In this document: positions 11,657 to 23,334 of the stretch, piece by piece
Numbering within the stretch: the stretch's first letter is position 1
Layout: every line of letters begins with the position of its first letter
Source: Cynocephalus volans
Taxonomy: Eukaryota > Chordata > Mammalia > Dermoptera > Cynocephalidae
Direction: 5' to 3'
Assembly: GCF_027409185.1 (NCBI RefSeq)
Contig: NC_084465.1
Location: 27,507,864 to 27,571,863 of the forward strand
Length of the DNA: 64,000 bases
The notes under the pieces: model-generated
The model's database searches: none
Seen by the model: the letters and a program-made list of their open reading frames with translations, nothing else
What the model was told of the DNA's origin: nothing
Made by a program: the position numbers and the translations under genes

Positions 11657-11935
11657 CTCGAGGGAGAAGAGCAAGGAGTGGCCCGCTGGCTGTGGCAGCA
11701 CGTCGTGCAGGAGTCGGAAGGAAAGTCGGACAACGAGCAGCGCCAGACCTCAACGCGCAAAGCTCTAGGACGACCACGGCTCGCCCCGCAGGAGGCCGCG
11801 CAGCTTGTAGCCGTGGCTCCGCCCCTTGTAGCCGTGGCTCCGCCCCCCGGGGCGGGCGCACGCGCGCTGGTGGCCGCACGCACACGCCGGGGCGCACGTC
11901 CGCCGCCGCGCCCCCGAGGCTAGGGCGGTCTTCGG
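11420..11935 (-). promoter_or_regulatory. HILPDA: HILPDA CpG-island promoter and noncoding exon 1
   Basis: A sharply GC- and CpG-rich block in an AT-rich surrounding. Exon 1 ends at 11657 (donor on - strand); the start site is probably within about 11780-11860. Two GC boxes are carried by a 21-bp tandem repeat (11805-11846). On the - strand ACGTG (11895-11899) and GCGTG cores near 11878 are HIF-response-element type, as expected for a HIF target. TATA-less. Long frames on both strands here are composition artefacts. Confidence 0.75.
11805..11846. repeat. 21-bp tandem duplication with GC box
   Basis: TTGTAGCCGTGGCTCCGCCCC is present twice in direct succession. Each copy contains CTCCGCCCC, an Sp1/KLF-type GC box. 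It lies in the HILPDA promoter. Confidence 0.9.
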
Positions 11936-12060
11936 TGGGGGCTGAAAGTGGCTGGTTGCGGGTCGAGCTGTTTCTCAAAGTACACCCGAGAGGTTCTGAG
12001 TCATTGCGGTCCGGAGTGGGACTAGGCGTGTGTATTACACTCGACTGCCTTCTCCTGTGA

Positions 12061-13230
12061 GAAGCTTTTGAAGGATGTTTTGAAGCAAATTTACCCCCTT
12101 ACCAACTCGGCGGAACACCTGAGGTGACCCCGATCCGAGGGCCCCCGTACCGGATGAAGTCCTGGCATCGGAGGTTGGGTTCTTCACCAGAGATATCAAC
12201 AAAGTACAAATTTCCACAGGGCGTCAGACCCCCATCCTCCCCCACCCCCTTGTTTTCTCTATTTTAGGGACTGAGAGGGACTTTGTTTCCCTTTAAAGGT
12301 ACCAAGATTCCAGACACCACCCTCCGCCCTCCATTCCGAATCCTGAGGTTTAATTTGCCATTGATATTTATGGAATGGTGAGGCCTTTTTGCATCATGTT
12401 AAGTAAGTTCTGCTCTCTGTGAGAGTTTGTCATGCTATTGAAGAAAATGTAAAATGCTTCTGCCCCCGGTGTGGGCTCCTAACTGCATAGGGCAAGGCCC
12501 TTTGTATTCGGCGGGCCTCAGTTTCCCCATCTAAAATGTGGGCGTTGGCCACTAGATGCTTTTTAAGGGTGCTTTCCCCTTGATCTAAAGAGCTAGGAGG
12601 TCACAGTCCAGCTTTATGCCCAGATTTGGGGGCTGGGCTGCCTTACTAAGCACCACCCATCCTCCCCAAGCAAGGCAGTATAGACGTTCTGTCGTGAGAG
12701 CACGCAATGGACGATCTCAGAAAAGAGTCCTGGGGCACACACTGCGACTGGGGAGGACCTCTGAGAAGGCTGTCGGTGGCCTCAGTGCCTTCCTCCTGGG
12801 AAGTGGGCCAAGGCTGGGGGCAGGATGACGCAAGGCAGGTTCACGGAGTTCCAGAGCTAGCGGTTCCGTTGTCCAGGTCAAGTGCTCGGGCTGGATGGGA
12901 GAGAAGCCGGGAGTTCCTATAGCTCTGCGGCTGTGCTGAAAAGGGACTGAACGGATGAGAAGGGAGGAGCCAAATCCCCGCCGCGGCCTTTCCCCTACTT
13001 TCCGGACTGTCTGTGGTCTGTCGGGAAAGAGTGGGTGGGAAGGCCAGGAAAGGAGAAAGTTGGGGATGGAGACGTGCTGGCAGGCAGACATTTAGAAACC
13101 GATTTGCTCATCCCGCAGCAATTTTTTGGTCCTTCATTATACCGAAGTTTCGTCTGATTTTGTGCTTGACTTTGTGACCCTTCTCTCGCACTGTTACTAG
13201 GATAGGTCTCAAGCTCTGAGGCCAGGTGTC
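12061..13230. other. intergenic DNA next to the HILPDA island
   Basis: Moderately GC-rich with scattered CpG (about 12600-13080). I see no homology to a protein and no convincing exon. It may be the distal part of the regulatory region. Confidence 0.4.
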
Positions 13231-14900
13231 CCAAACACCACCACTTGCTAGTTGGGGGCCTTGGACAAATCCTTTAACCTTCCTGTATTTTGGTTTCCTC
13301 AGCTGTTATATGGGATAATAACAGTCTTTACCTGGAAATTAAGAGTTAATCCATATAAAGCACTTAGAACAGTGCCTGGAACATAGAAAACATTCCATAA
13401 ATGTTAGCATTATCTGTATTATGAACTACAAAACTCCCAGGGAGGGTCTTTGCTCATTGGTAGCCTATGCTCAGTGAATGAGTGCAGGAATTCCACAATA
13501 ACCTTTTGGGCTTTACTTCTTGTGAGCTCCATATTTATATTTCACACAGCTGAAGAAGGGGATGGGCACCTCTCCAACAATTCTTTCTCTCCCATATTCA
13601 CTGCCACTGCCTAAAGGTCATGTCAGATGGTGATAACCAGGGTTTGGGTGAGTATAGCTGTGTTTTTCCGTCTATCAACTACAAACATTACTGGCCATCA
13701 TCTCTGGGTAGGTGCTGGGCCTACCTATATCAAGGTTTTAGTCCTGTTTCCACCACCTTGGCCAAGTTAAGTAACCCTTTGAGCCTTAATTTCCTTATCT
13801 GTAAAATGAGGAAAATAACATATAAAACAGAGGGATATTGTGAGAATTAGAAATAATGCATGTAAAGTGTGTGCAATATAGTAGATGATCAATAAATAGT
13901 GGGTATTATTTTACTAAAAAGTCTAAAGCTAGGTTCTTGTCCCAAATAAGCTTGTCACCTGGTTAGGCAAACAAGACTTAAAAAAGATAACTAGCCAGCC
14001 AAGGCAGTGTCAGTTAGTGGTTAGAAATCAGTTGAACTTGAGTTCAACTCGAATTCTGCTGTGCAATTTGCTATCTATTGTCCTTGGGCTCTGCGTGCCT
14101 CAGCTTCTTCTTTTATAAAATGGAAATAATAATAGTTCTTACCTACTAAGATGGTTATGAAGATTAAATTAAATAATGGATGTAAAGTACTTAGTGTATA
14201 TTAAGGGCAAAATAAGTGGTGGTATTAATCTAATTAGCTCCTGAGGTAGACTGTGATAAATTTACTAAAGTGCTTGGGAGCCCAGAAATGGAGGAAGAGA
14301 GAGAACTGAGTAGTAGAGAAATACAAAGTAAGAACATAACTAGGGTGGAAATGCTTTGCTTGGGGAGCTGGAATTTTAACATTCACTATTGTTATATATT
14401 GAAGGAAAGAAAAAAGTGGAGACAAAATAAGCATTCATCAAGTAACTAACATGTGCCAACCATTTCACTAAATCCCTTACATGTGTTATTTAACTTAAAT
14501 CTCATAACACTGTGAGATAGATATTATTACCTCCCTTCTTTATTTGTTAACCATGCTTTTTCCACGAAAGGAAGAAGAGACCTCTCTGCACCTAGTCTTT
14601 TACTCATCCTTCAAATCTCAATTCAAACATATTTCCTCTAGGAACCCTTTGCTGACCTTCAGGCCCTTGTTACAGACTCCAATAGCATGATATACATTCC
14701 TTCCCAATGTGTTACTTTACCCTTAGTTGTGTTACTGTCTGCTTCCCTTCGAAAGCCTGAAGATGTCAATGAAAGGAGTGTCTGGTCTGATTTGGTTTTC
14801 ATCCCATGCCCAGAACCTAGCACCACATAGTAAGCTATCAATAAATATTTGTTGATTGAAGGAATAAATGAATGAATGATTATCTTATCCATCATCTTCA
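13231..14900 (+). repeat. cluster of MIR and L2 relics
   Basis: MIR-like cores at about 13240-13440 ('ctttaaccttcctgtattttggtttcctcagctg...acagtgcctggaacatag'), 13745-13905 and 14020-14215. L2-like sequence at about 14570-14860 ('atccttcaaatctcaattcaaa...cagaacctagcaccacatag'). Old, shared by mammals, no gene content. Confidence 0.75.
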
Positions 14901-15141
14901 GTGTGTACCCCTTGTTCTACCAAGATAGGGTAGACAGAACCCCAAGACAAACCCTTTTCAGGTTCTGCCATGGCCTTGGGAACTGCAAACCAAGGAAAGT
15001 TCTTTATGGGCTGCCCTTGCTCCAAAGCACCTAAAAAGAAGTAATTCTAAAGTCTGCACACACAGGAATACCACACTAAGAATACAATATTTTTAGAAAT
15101 ATGGTACTACAATCTAGTGTCCATTTATAGAACATGTCCCC

Positions 15142-15176
15142 ACATTCTAACCAACTGAGCTAACCGGGCAGCCCCA
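15142..15176 (-). mobile_element. very short tRNA-Ile SINE fragment with target-site duplication
   Basis: Only the head of a monomer is present (TTCTAACCAACTGAGCTAACC then GGGCAGCC in reverse complement), yet it is bracketed by ACATGTCCC at 15132-15140 and 15177-15185. The apparent duplication suggests an insertion that was later deleted internally, or a chance 9-bp match. Confidence 0.55.
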
Positions 15177-15179
15177 CAT

Positions 15180-15781
15180 GTCCCTGCATTGGTGAATATA
15201 TATTGGTACACTCCGTATGGAAATCAATTTGGTGATATCCATAAAAATAAAAGCATGCACATGCCCTTTAACCCAGAATTTCACTTCTAGTCTGTCCTTA
15301 CAGACAAATGTCTACATGTGGAGAATGGAGTATGTAGAGGTAGTCATTGAAGCATTGTTTGTAATAGCAAAAGACTGGACGAAACATAACAGCTCATCAA
15401 TAGGGGATTGGTTAAATAAATTATGGTACATCCATACAGTGAATTACCATAAAGCCAGCAAAAATGAATAATCAGTTCTGTACATACCAATATGATCTCA
15501 ACAATATGTTGTTAAATGAGAAAAGTTAAGTGTATCATGTGTGTAGTATGCTACAATTTGTGTCAAAGCAAATACACAAAATAGAATGTACACAATGAGA
15601 TACCACCTTGCACCCACTAAAGGCTCTAATTCAAACAACATCACACACACACAAAAAGAAAAACAAACAACAACACAAAAAATAACAAGTGTTTGTGAGG
15701 ATGTGGAGGAAATGAAGCCCTTATATACTGCTATTGGGAATGTAAAATAGTGCAGCCTCTATGGAAAACAGTTGGGCAGTT
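15180..15781 (+). mobile_element. LINE-1 3'-end remnant, left part
   Basis: L1 3'-region phrases on the + strand: 'ataaaaataaaagcatgcac...cagaatttcacttctag', 'attgtttgtaatagcaaaagactgg', 'tggtacatccatacagtgaatt'. It continues at 16196 after an LTR inserted at 15782-16190. Confidence 0.75.
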
Positions 15782-16190
15782 GCTGTGGGTTGATTGAATT
15801 GTGTCCCCCAAAATCCGTATATTGGAAGCTTAATTCCCACTGTAATTATTGAGGGTGGGAAATCCTATTAAGGTAATTGAAAGGTGGGTCCTTGAAGAAG
15901 TTATTAGATTGTAGGACTGTGCCTTAGTGAATGGATTAATAATGGTGGTCCGGGACATGGTTCTGCGGGCTTTAAAAGGAGAGTGCATGAGGAACTCTCT
16001 CGCTGCTCTACCATTTTTTGCCATGTGAGACCCCTGGGTCACTGTTGCCACCACCAAGACCTTCACCAAATGTGTTCCCTGGTTTTTGGACTTCCCAGTT
16101 TCCTAAACTGTAAGCAATAAATTTCGTTTTCTTTATGAATTACCCAGTTCCAGATATTTTGTTATAAGCAACAGAAACAGACTAACATAA
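15782..16190 (+). mobile_element. solo MaLR (MST-type) LTR
   Basis: Starts GCTGTGGGTTGAATTGTGTC, contains a GGATTAATAATGG... region, the AATAAA of 'gtaagcaataaatttcg' and ends ATTTTGTTATAAGCAACAGAAACAGACTAACATAA. A 5-bp duplication CAGTT flanks it (15777-15781 and 16191-16195), as expected for retroviral-type integration. It sits inside an older L1. Confidence 0.85.
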
Positions 16191-16900
16191 CAGTTCCTCA
16201 AAAAGTTGACATAGAGTTACTATAACATAGTAAGCTCTGTGTTACTAAAAGTAGTTACTTTTAGTTAACTAAAAGTTAAACATAAAATTAACAGTTCCTC
16301 AGAAAGTGAAACATAGAGTTAAACTAGAGTTCCAAAATGACAGTTCCTCAAAACGTTAAACATAGAAATTCCACTCCTAAGAGAACTGAAAATATATGTT
16401 CACACAAAAACTTGTACATGAATGTTCAAAGCAGCATTATTCATAATAGCCAAAAAGTGGAAACAACCCAAGTGTCCATCAACTGATGAATGGATAAGCA
16501 AAATGTGGTAAGATGAAATATTATTCAGCCATTAAAAAATTAAGTACTAATATATGCTACAATATGGATGAACCTTGAAAACATTATACTAAATGAAAGC
16601 GGTCAGACACAAAAGGGCAAGATTGTATGATTCCATTTGTATGAAATGTCCACAGTAGGCAAATCCATAGAGACAGAAAGTAGGTTAGTGGTTGCCAGGA
16701 GCCAGGGCTTGGGAGAATAGAGAATGACCGCTAATGGGTACAGGGTTTCATTTTAGGATGATGAAATGTGCTGAAATTAGTAATGATAGTTGTGCAAATC
16801 TGTAAATATACTTGAAACCATTGAATTGTACACTTTAAAATGGTGAATTTTGGTATGTGAATTATATCTGAATAAAGCCAATTTTTTTTAAAAGGGGACA
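16191..16900 (+). mobile_element. LINE-1 3'-end remnant, right part, with local triplication
   Basis: L1 3' sequence ('attcataatagccaaaaagtggaaacaacccaagtgtccatc', 'cttgaaaacattatactaaatgaaag', '...gaattatatctgaataaagc'). Near its start the phrase CAGTTCCTCAAAAAGTT... recurs three times, at 16191, 16290 and 16341. Confidence 0.8.
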
Positions 16901-19542
16901 ATTAAAGACATTTTCAGATGACAAACAAAAACAGGGAGTTAACCACCATCGGCCCTCACTAAGGAAACTTCTGAAGTATTTACCTAAGAAAGAAGGAAAC
17001 TGAACCCAAAAGGAAATAGTAAGATGCAAGAAGAGATGGTGAGTAAATATTTAGAAAACGTGGGTATATGTAAACAACTTATGACCACTCAAAAGTATTT
17101 TTAATCATAATGATTAATTTGGGCAAGTAAAAATAGCGAGATAAACTAAAAAAATTAGTAAACATTTAAGAAAGAGCAGTGAACAGAGATAAAGTTGAAC
17201 AAGTCTTTTTGTTTGGGAGGAAAGTAGATATTGATTAATTTTAGACTTTTTAGGTCTTCATATTAAAAGGTTAAGGGTAGCTCTTCCTCTTCCTTCCCTT
17301 CCTGAACAATTCAGTCTTCAAGCCATTTGGAGGAAGAGCAAGGTGCCTGCAATGAAGAGAAGGACTGGTGGCCCAGAGTGGAATGTCTCTTGTATTCCCT
17401 GCTGTATCCTGAGTGTCTGAAACAAGTTCAATAAATATTTGCTGAATGAATGAATGGCTTGCTCTCTCATTCCTTGTGGACCCTGATCAAATGTCATTTG
17501 TCAGGGAGGCCTTCCTGATCATCCTACGTACAGCAACACTCCCCACCCTCACTCTGCTTCAGTTTTTCTTCATGGGACTCAACACCACCATACCTATTTT
17601 ATATTCATTTGTTGATTATATAGCTACCCCCATTAGAATTTAGCTCATTGAGAACAGGGACTTGGATTATTTCATCGATTAATATGTACCTAAACCCAGA
17701 ACAGTGCCTGGCACATAGTAGGTGCTCAACAAATATTTACTGAATGAATAATTTTTGTGTGTCAGATGTTTCATAAATTTTTGTTGGAAAGAACAGAACA
17801 GCAGCTGAATAACTAGTTCTATTTATTGGTATTTGTTGTGCAAGAACATTTTCTCTGGGTGATAGGATGATGAACTTTTTTCTTTTTTTACCAGATTTTC
17901 TCTCATGTGCATCTATTATTTATACAATCAGAGAAAAATTAAAATTTCCTAACATGTCAGTTTACTGCTTGAGCCACTTTGTGATAACAGATATGCAACA
18001 AGGGAAAACAAGTGAGTTTGGATAGGGAAATTGGGTCAAGAGTTTAGGGCTGGCACCTCTACCCTAGGCACAGATGTCCAGACATTTCTACTGCCAGCTG
18101 GCTAACTCTGTGGCTCTGCTCCAGATGGGCTAGTGGAGGTCAGGGGGCTGTCCTGCTGACTCTTGTCTCGGCCAAGAAGGACAGAAACTGCTGTTGGGAT
18201 AGAAGGTAAACAGGGGAAGAGGACACCAGCCTTTGAGGAAGTCCCCACCCTTTTTTCCTTTTCCCAAGTGACCCTTCTTGCCTTGACTATAGCTAGAAGA
18301 CCAGAGAGAAGGCCATCCAGTCAGAATTGCTCCCCTCCCCTCAATGATGGTGGCCCAGTTGCTCCCAAGCCCTGCTCCTACAAACCCCTCTGTCCCTCAT
18401 CTGACAGATCCTGAAAGGCAGCTAAAACTACTTGTTACTTGGCCTCCCAGATATTCCATTCGGCCCTGGAAACCTCCCCATCTCCCTAGCTCCCTAGCTC
18501 TGGTTCTTCTGCATGTATTACTCAATGTCATAGCATTCAATGTTTATGCCTCTGAACTGGTAAGCGTGTTTTGTCTAGAGAACCTCTTGTACTGTTCTTA
18601 AATATTATCACTAACATCTTATTCACTTATCTCCTCTGTTAGATTGTATTACTTTAAAAAGGTTATTTTAAGATTTAAAAATATTTTTTCTCCTTAGTCT
18701 GTGCCTTTTACAAACCAGATGCTCAGTGGTTATTTATTGATCAGCATCTTTATTACTCAAAAGCACTAAAGGTCAGTAGATCTCTGCTGAGCTAACTAAA
18801 CCCTTTAGCTTGACTGAAACTGCCCATTCCACCTACATCACCAAATTCAGGCTCAGCCACTACCCAGCCTGGAGTATTAGGCAGATCTCTTCCCTTCTCC
18901 AGCCTCAGTATCTTCGTTGTGAAAACAAACAGACTGAGCTCAATAATGGCTCTAACATCCCTTCTAGCCGATTAGATTCTACAACTAAGTGCTTTTACAG
19001 AGTCCTTGCAGCCTCTCTTCCTCAGGCTTCTGGAATAAATTCATCGATATCCCCTGCCTCTTCTCTATCTGGGAGAAGTCGAGGAGAAGGAAAAATAGAG
19101 GATTGTGGAGAATCTCCTTTCCTAACAAAGAAAATGGGCAGCTTAGGGACTTGCTCAAAAAGAGGGCTCTACCCAAAATAATGAACTTGGTGAATCATGG
19201 GATGTGTACAGCCCAGGGGCTCTGAGTGGGGAAATTAGGACAGGTGTGTATACAGAAGGGCAGGTGTGTGAACACCAGAAAACTTTGCACCTGGCAGTGG
19301 CTCCGGGCCTGCTGATGTTCTCATTGTCTGTGTGACTCTGGTGCCCCAGAGTGCCTGGGCCTGAGTGTGTGGTTTTCACAGCCTCCTGGTGCAGGTCTGT
19401 GAGTCAGGGTCATGTGATTGTTGATAGTTTTGTGCACCTAAGAATGTGTGCTGGCCTCATCACTGCAGGAAGTTCAGGTTCTTTGGTTGGGTTAGTGAAT
19501 CACCCAGGAAACAGTGGACATGGGGTGTCTGAGCTACCCTAC
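16901..19542. other. intergenic DNA with an L2 relic
   Basis: About 17430-17755 is L2-like ('gtcatttgtcagggaggccttcctgatcatcc...acagtgcctggcacatagtaggtgctcaacaaatatt'). A short MIR/L2-like tail occurs near 17400. The remainder, including the moderately GC-rich 18040-19540, has no feature I can support; open frames there are short and unrecognised. Confidence 0.5.
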
Positions 19543-19639
19543 CTTTTTTTTTTTTGGCAGCTGGCCGATATGGGGATCCAAACCTCTGACCCTGGTGTTA
19601 TAAGGCTGTGTCTAACCAACTGAGCTAAACGGCTAGCCT
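19543..19639 (-). mobile_element. tRNA-Ile SINE, monomer
   Basis: T13, GGCAGCTGGCCGATATGGGGATCC ... CTAACCAACTGAGCTAAACGGCTAGCC in reverse-complement sense. Short flanking match CCCTAC on both sides. Confidence 0.88.
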
Positions 19640-21091
19640 CCCCTACTTTTTCCAAGCCAAAAAAGGAGGAAAGTCTGCCCCCTCAAAGGCCAGCATACCT
19701 GAATAGCCCCTTCCCACAAAGGAGGTGCACTGTGAAAAGTCACCCTTGCCTCCTGAGGATGAGACTTCATTTATGAGGCCCCTCGATGGAGGGCATAAAG
19801 TCAAGTCATTCAATGATATGGGAACAGGGCAGGGGCCAGTAACTAAGTGCAGTAACCAATTCTGCAGTTGCTGAGCCCAAGTTGCATCACCTGGTTGACC
19901 AAGGAAAAGACATTTTCATGTGGCAGAAAGAGAAGGACTTTCTCAAGACTGAGAAGTTGTTGCTGTCATCAGAGACCAGGTTTCAACTTACCCTGCTCCT
20001 GGGGCTGGGCCACACTGACCTGTCAGGGCAGCACAGAGAGTTGGACCTGCTCAGGAGAGGACATTGCCCTCCTTTGACTCTCTCAAGCTCTCTCCCCAGG
20101 ACTGCTATCCATCTGCAGAGTCAGATTTCCTTCCTAAAGGGTGGGCTTACTCTCTATCCCCTTCCCAGTAAAACCACATTCTTGCTTCCAAAGCAGGGAG
20201 CTTACCTGTGTGTATTTCCTGATTTTTCTGGCCCCTTTCCCCAACTTGGGACATCTGATCATCCTGTCAGGCCATGCAGCAATCCGTCTTCTGCCCTCCT
20301 GCTCATCTGAAAAAGGCTTAGCTCAGCTCTGCAGCTGAGCTCTGCATTTTCTAACTAAGTCCCTCTTCACGTACCTGAGGTCCACTTGTCCTCATGCAGT
20401 CCCCAGTGCTCTCTTGGAAAATTAATGTGCTAACTTCCATGAGAGGCATCTCTCCAGAAGCCCCCACCCAACCATTCATTCACTCGGGATTTATTTAACA
20501 TTGTAAATTTTCATTTAAAAATGTCATGTTTTTCTATCAATTTTCCAAGTTTTTGATGTATTAAGGAGTTGAGTCCCTTGCTATTGTATTTATGAAAACA
20601 TTTCCCTGCCTTTTTTGCTTCTAATTTTGTTTATGAGTACAGTCATTTATTCAACAATTAATTATTAACTGCCAATTATGAAAATGCACTGGGTGAGGCA
20701 TTTTGGAGATGGAACTACTTGGTTTTAGGATTCTTCTTCCATCTTACCCCCTAGTTATTTAACTTTCAGTTCTAGAAATTTGATTGTATTGTCATACCCT
20801 TAGGTGATAAGGCTCTGGGTCTTATTACTTAAATTATTTAAATTGGGTTCATTCCCTGTACTGGCCAGCTGCCAAAAAACCTGCAAGAAAGAAAAACGAA
20901 AAAAACCCAACCAAACCAAAAAAATCACTTTAATTTATATATGATGCACTTATATATAATAAAATTTTTAAAATTAATAAAAATATATTACATAATACAT
21001 ATAAATATTATAAGAACTCACTTAAAATTAGTAAAACTCACACCAAATTGACATACAAACGCTTATTAATTTCTATTAAGTTACAGTGAGA
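19640..21091. other. intergenic DNA, one SINE tail
   Basis: 20845-20900 holds the 3' end of a monomer SINE (GGGTTCATTCCCTGTACTGGCCAGCTGCC then A-rich). The open frame at about 19880-20310 is not recognised and has no visible domain. 20930-21060 is AT-rich. Confidence 0.5.
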
Positions 21092-21199
21092 GGGCTGGCT
21101 GGTTAGTTGGTTAGAGTGTGGTGTTACAACACCAGGGTCAATGGTTTGGATCTCCATACCAGCCAGCCATCAAAAAAAAAAAAAAAAGAAAGAAAAAAA
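21092..21199 (+). mobile_element. tRNA-Ile SINE, monomer
   Basis: GGGCTGGCTGGTTAGTTGGTTAGAGTG ... CCAGCCAGCCATC then A16 and an AG tail. Imperfect flanking duplication TTACAGTGAGA / TTATAATGAGA. Confidence 0.88.
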
Positions 21200-22131
21200 T
21201 TATAATGAGAAATAAATCTGCTAGGACCTGTGCTGTTGGTCAGTGAGTGTTTTCTTTCCTCTGTACAAAAGTCTACTTGGGGATCCAAAAGACAACAGAA
21301 GGTAGCTAGGGGTGGCAGAATCAGAAATGGGGCCACTGGTGAGGGGATCGTGGATGTAAGTATCACCAAGCTCCACCAGCTTGCTGTCCTTACTGTCCCT
21401 TCAAGGAGATACACACCATGAGGACTGGGTTTCTTGCTTTGGCATTTCAGAGTATCTTGATTAAGAGCAGCAGCTTCCAGGACAAACCACGGGTCTGGGT
21501 TGAAACCCAGCGCCACACTTACTGACTGTGACTTTGGATAGTTACTACCCTTCCTGAGGCTGTTTTTTCTTCAGTTTTCTCTCAATGTAGATGACCATGC
21601 CCACCCCATAACACTGTTCTGAAGAGGAAATGAGATTATATAGGCAAAGCATTTAGCATTGTGTTTGACATTGAAGTGCTCAACAAATGTTAGTTATATT
21701 TTATTATTATAATTACCCCTATTATTATTATTATTTGGATATTATACAAATAATATACCGGATGCTGGGGATGCAGCAATGAATAAGACAGGATCTCTGC
21801 TGCCTGCCCAGGGATCTAATATCCTGATTCAACTCCACACACCTTCACTGGATCAAATGAGACTAAGTTTCCCAGCGCCAAACTCCTTGATTACACACAT
21901 GGCCTTGTTGTATATCATCTTGCACTGCCTTTTTGAGAAAAGTCACTTTAAACAGAGGAAAATCTTAGACTATAAATTCTTTGAGAGCAAAAATTTTGTT
22001 TAATTTGTGTTTCACTGAAGAACACAACAATACATGTTTAGAAAATTAAAGAGTCATAATAACCCCTTATATATGTAGAGGGCTGTCAGTTGTCAAAGTG
22101 CATTCATACTCATTTCATCCTGGGCAGATGG
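21200..22131. other. intergenic DNA with a MIR relic and ATT repeat
   Basis: About 21480-21700 resembles MIR/MIRb ('ttgaaacccagcgccacacttactgactgtgactttggatag...'). 21712-21735 is an ATT microsatellite. No gene seen. Confidence 0.6.
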
Positions 22132-22233
22132 CATTTTTAAAAAAATGATTCAATAGAGAAGTATCAATAGAACAACTTTGGAAATTGTGATACCTAGAAG
22201 ATTCTACAAAAACAGTATTCAATAAGACATCCC
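22132..22233. repeat. about 100-bp direct repeat, left flank of a MaLR element
   Basis: The sequence from CATTTTTAA through AAGACATCCC recurs with about 10% differences at 24737-24837. The left copy ends exactly where the 5' LTR begins. Confidence 0.85.
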
Positions 22234-22673
22234 TGCAGTGGATTGAATGGCCCCCCAAAGTCATTGAAGCTTAATTCCCCACTGTAACTGTTGAAGGTAG
22301 GAAATCCTATTGTGGTAGTTGAAAGCTGTGGCCATGGAGAGGTCATTAGATTGTGAGGACTATAGCTTGTGAATGGATTGATCCATTCTCGGAATAATGG
22401 GAGTGGTTCTGGTGGCTTTAAAAGGAGAGCCCATGACAAGCTCTCTCTCTCTGCTCTACCATCCACCATGTGACACCCTGCCTTGCTGTAAAGCCACCAC
22501 CAGAGAAGACCCTCACCAGATGTGTTCCCTGGACTTTGGACTTCTCAGTCTCCAAAACTGTAAGCAATAAATTTAATTTTCTTACAAATTACCCAGTTCC
22601 AGTTATTTTGTTATAAGCAACAGAAACGGACTAATACAGAAAATTGGTACCAGAGAAGTGGGGTGTCAAGTAT

Positions 22674-22742
22674 TTGTTAACATATAACAAATACTTTTGT
22701 TAACATATAACAAATACTTTTGTTAACATATAACAAATACTT
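22674..22742. repeat. 23-bp unit repeated three times
   Basis: GTTAACATATAACAAATACTT occurs three times in a row with TTT spacers, just inside the MaLR internal region. Each unit can pair with its neighbour (GTATTTGTTA against TAACAAATAC). Confidence 0.85.
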
Positions 22743-22839
22743 GAAAATGTGGAAGTAGCTTTCGGAGAGGGTGTTGAGCAGAGGCTGGAAGAACTTGGAG
22801 GCATAGGCTAGGAAAAGCCAAGATGCTGGTGAGGAAAGT

Positions 22840-23334
22840 TTGGAATGTCTTAGAGACTGGTTAAATGGTGGTGACCAGAATGCTGATAGAAATATGGACT
22901 GTAAAGGCCATTCTAAGGAGGTCTCAGATAGAAATAAGGAATTTGTTGGGAACTGGGGTAAAGATCACCCTTGCTATGAACTGGAAAGAAATGTGGCTGC
23001 ATTCTGTTCATGCCCAAAAGTTTTATGGAATGTGGAACTTAAAGGTGCTCACCCTGGGTATTTGGCAGAAGAAATTTCTAAGCAGCAAAACATTCAGGAA
23101 GCTGCACAGCTACTTGTAACAGCCTTTGCTGAGTTATGGAGGCAAAGGCATGACATAAAGGTAGAATTTAAAAGGAAAGCAGAGTGTAAGGATTTGGCAA
23201 ATTTGCAGCCTGGCCATGTGGTAGAGAAGCAGAGAGCATTTTCAGGAGAAAAATGCAATGGTGCAGCCCAGCAACTGTTTACTAAGGAGATTTGTACAAA
23301 AGAGATTATCAAGAGAAGGGAAAAAAAGCCCTGA
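22840..23334 (+). pseudogene. MaLR internal open stretch, gag-like remnant
   Basis: 164 codons open inside the MaLR internal region, rich in Lys, Glu and Gln, with a Cys/His-bearing segment but no complete zinc knuckle visible. It has no protease, polymerase or envelope frame next to it. MaLR internal regions are known to carry degenerate gag-derived sequence. I treat it as inactive; a long surviving frame in an old element may be chance. Confidence 0.45.

Noticed and set aside
11433-12060. Open frames of about 180-205 codons on both strands
   Set aside because: They lie in the HILPDA CpG island, where stops are rare; no domain or homology is recognised.
19882-20310. 142-codon frame
   Set aside because: No recognised family, no splice signals, no flanking gene context.
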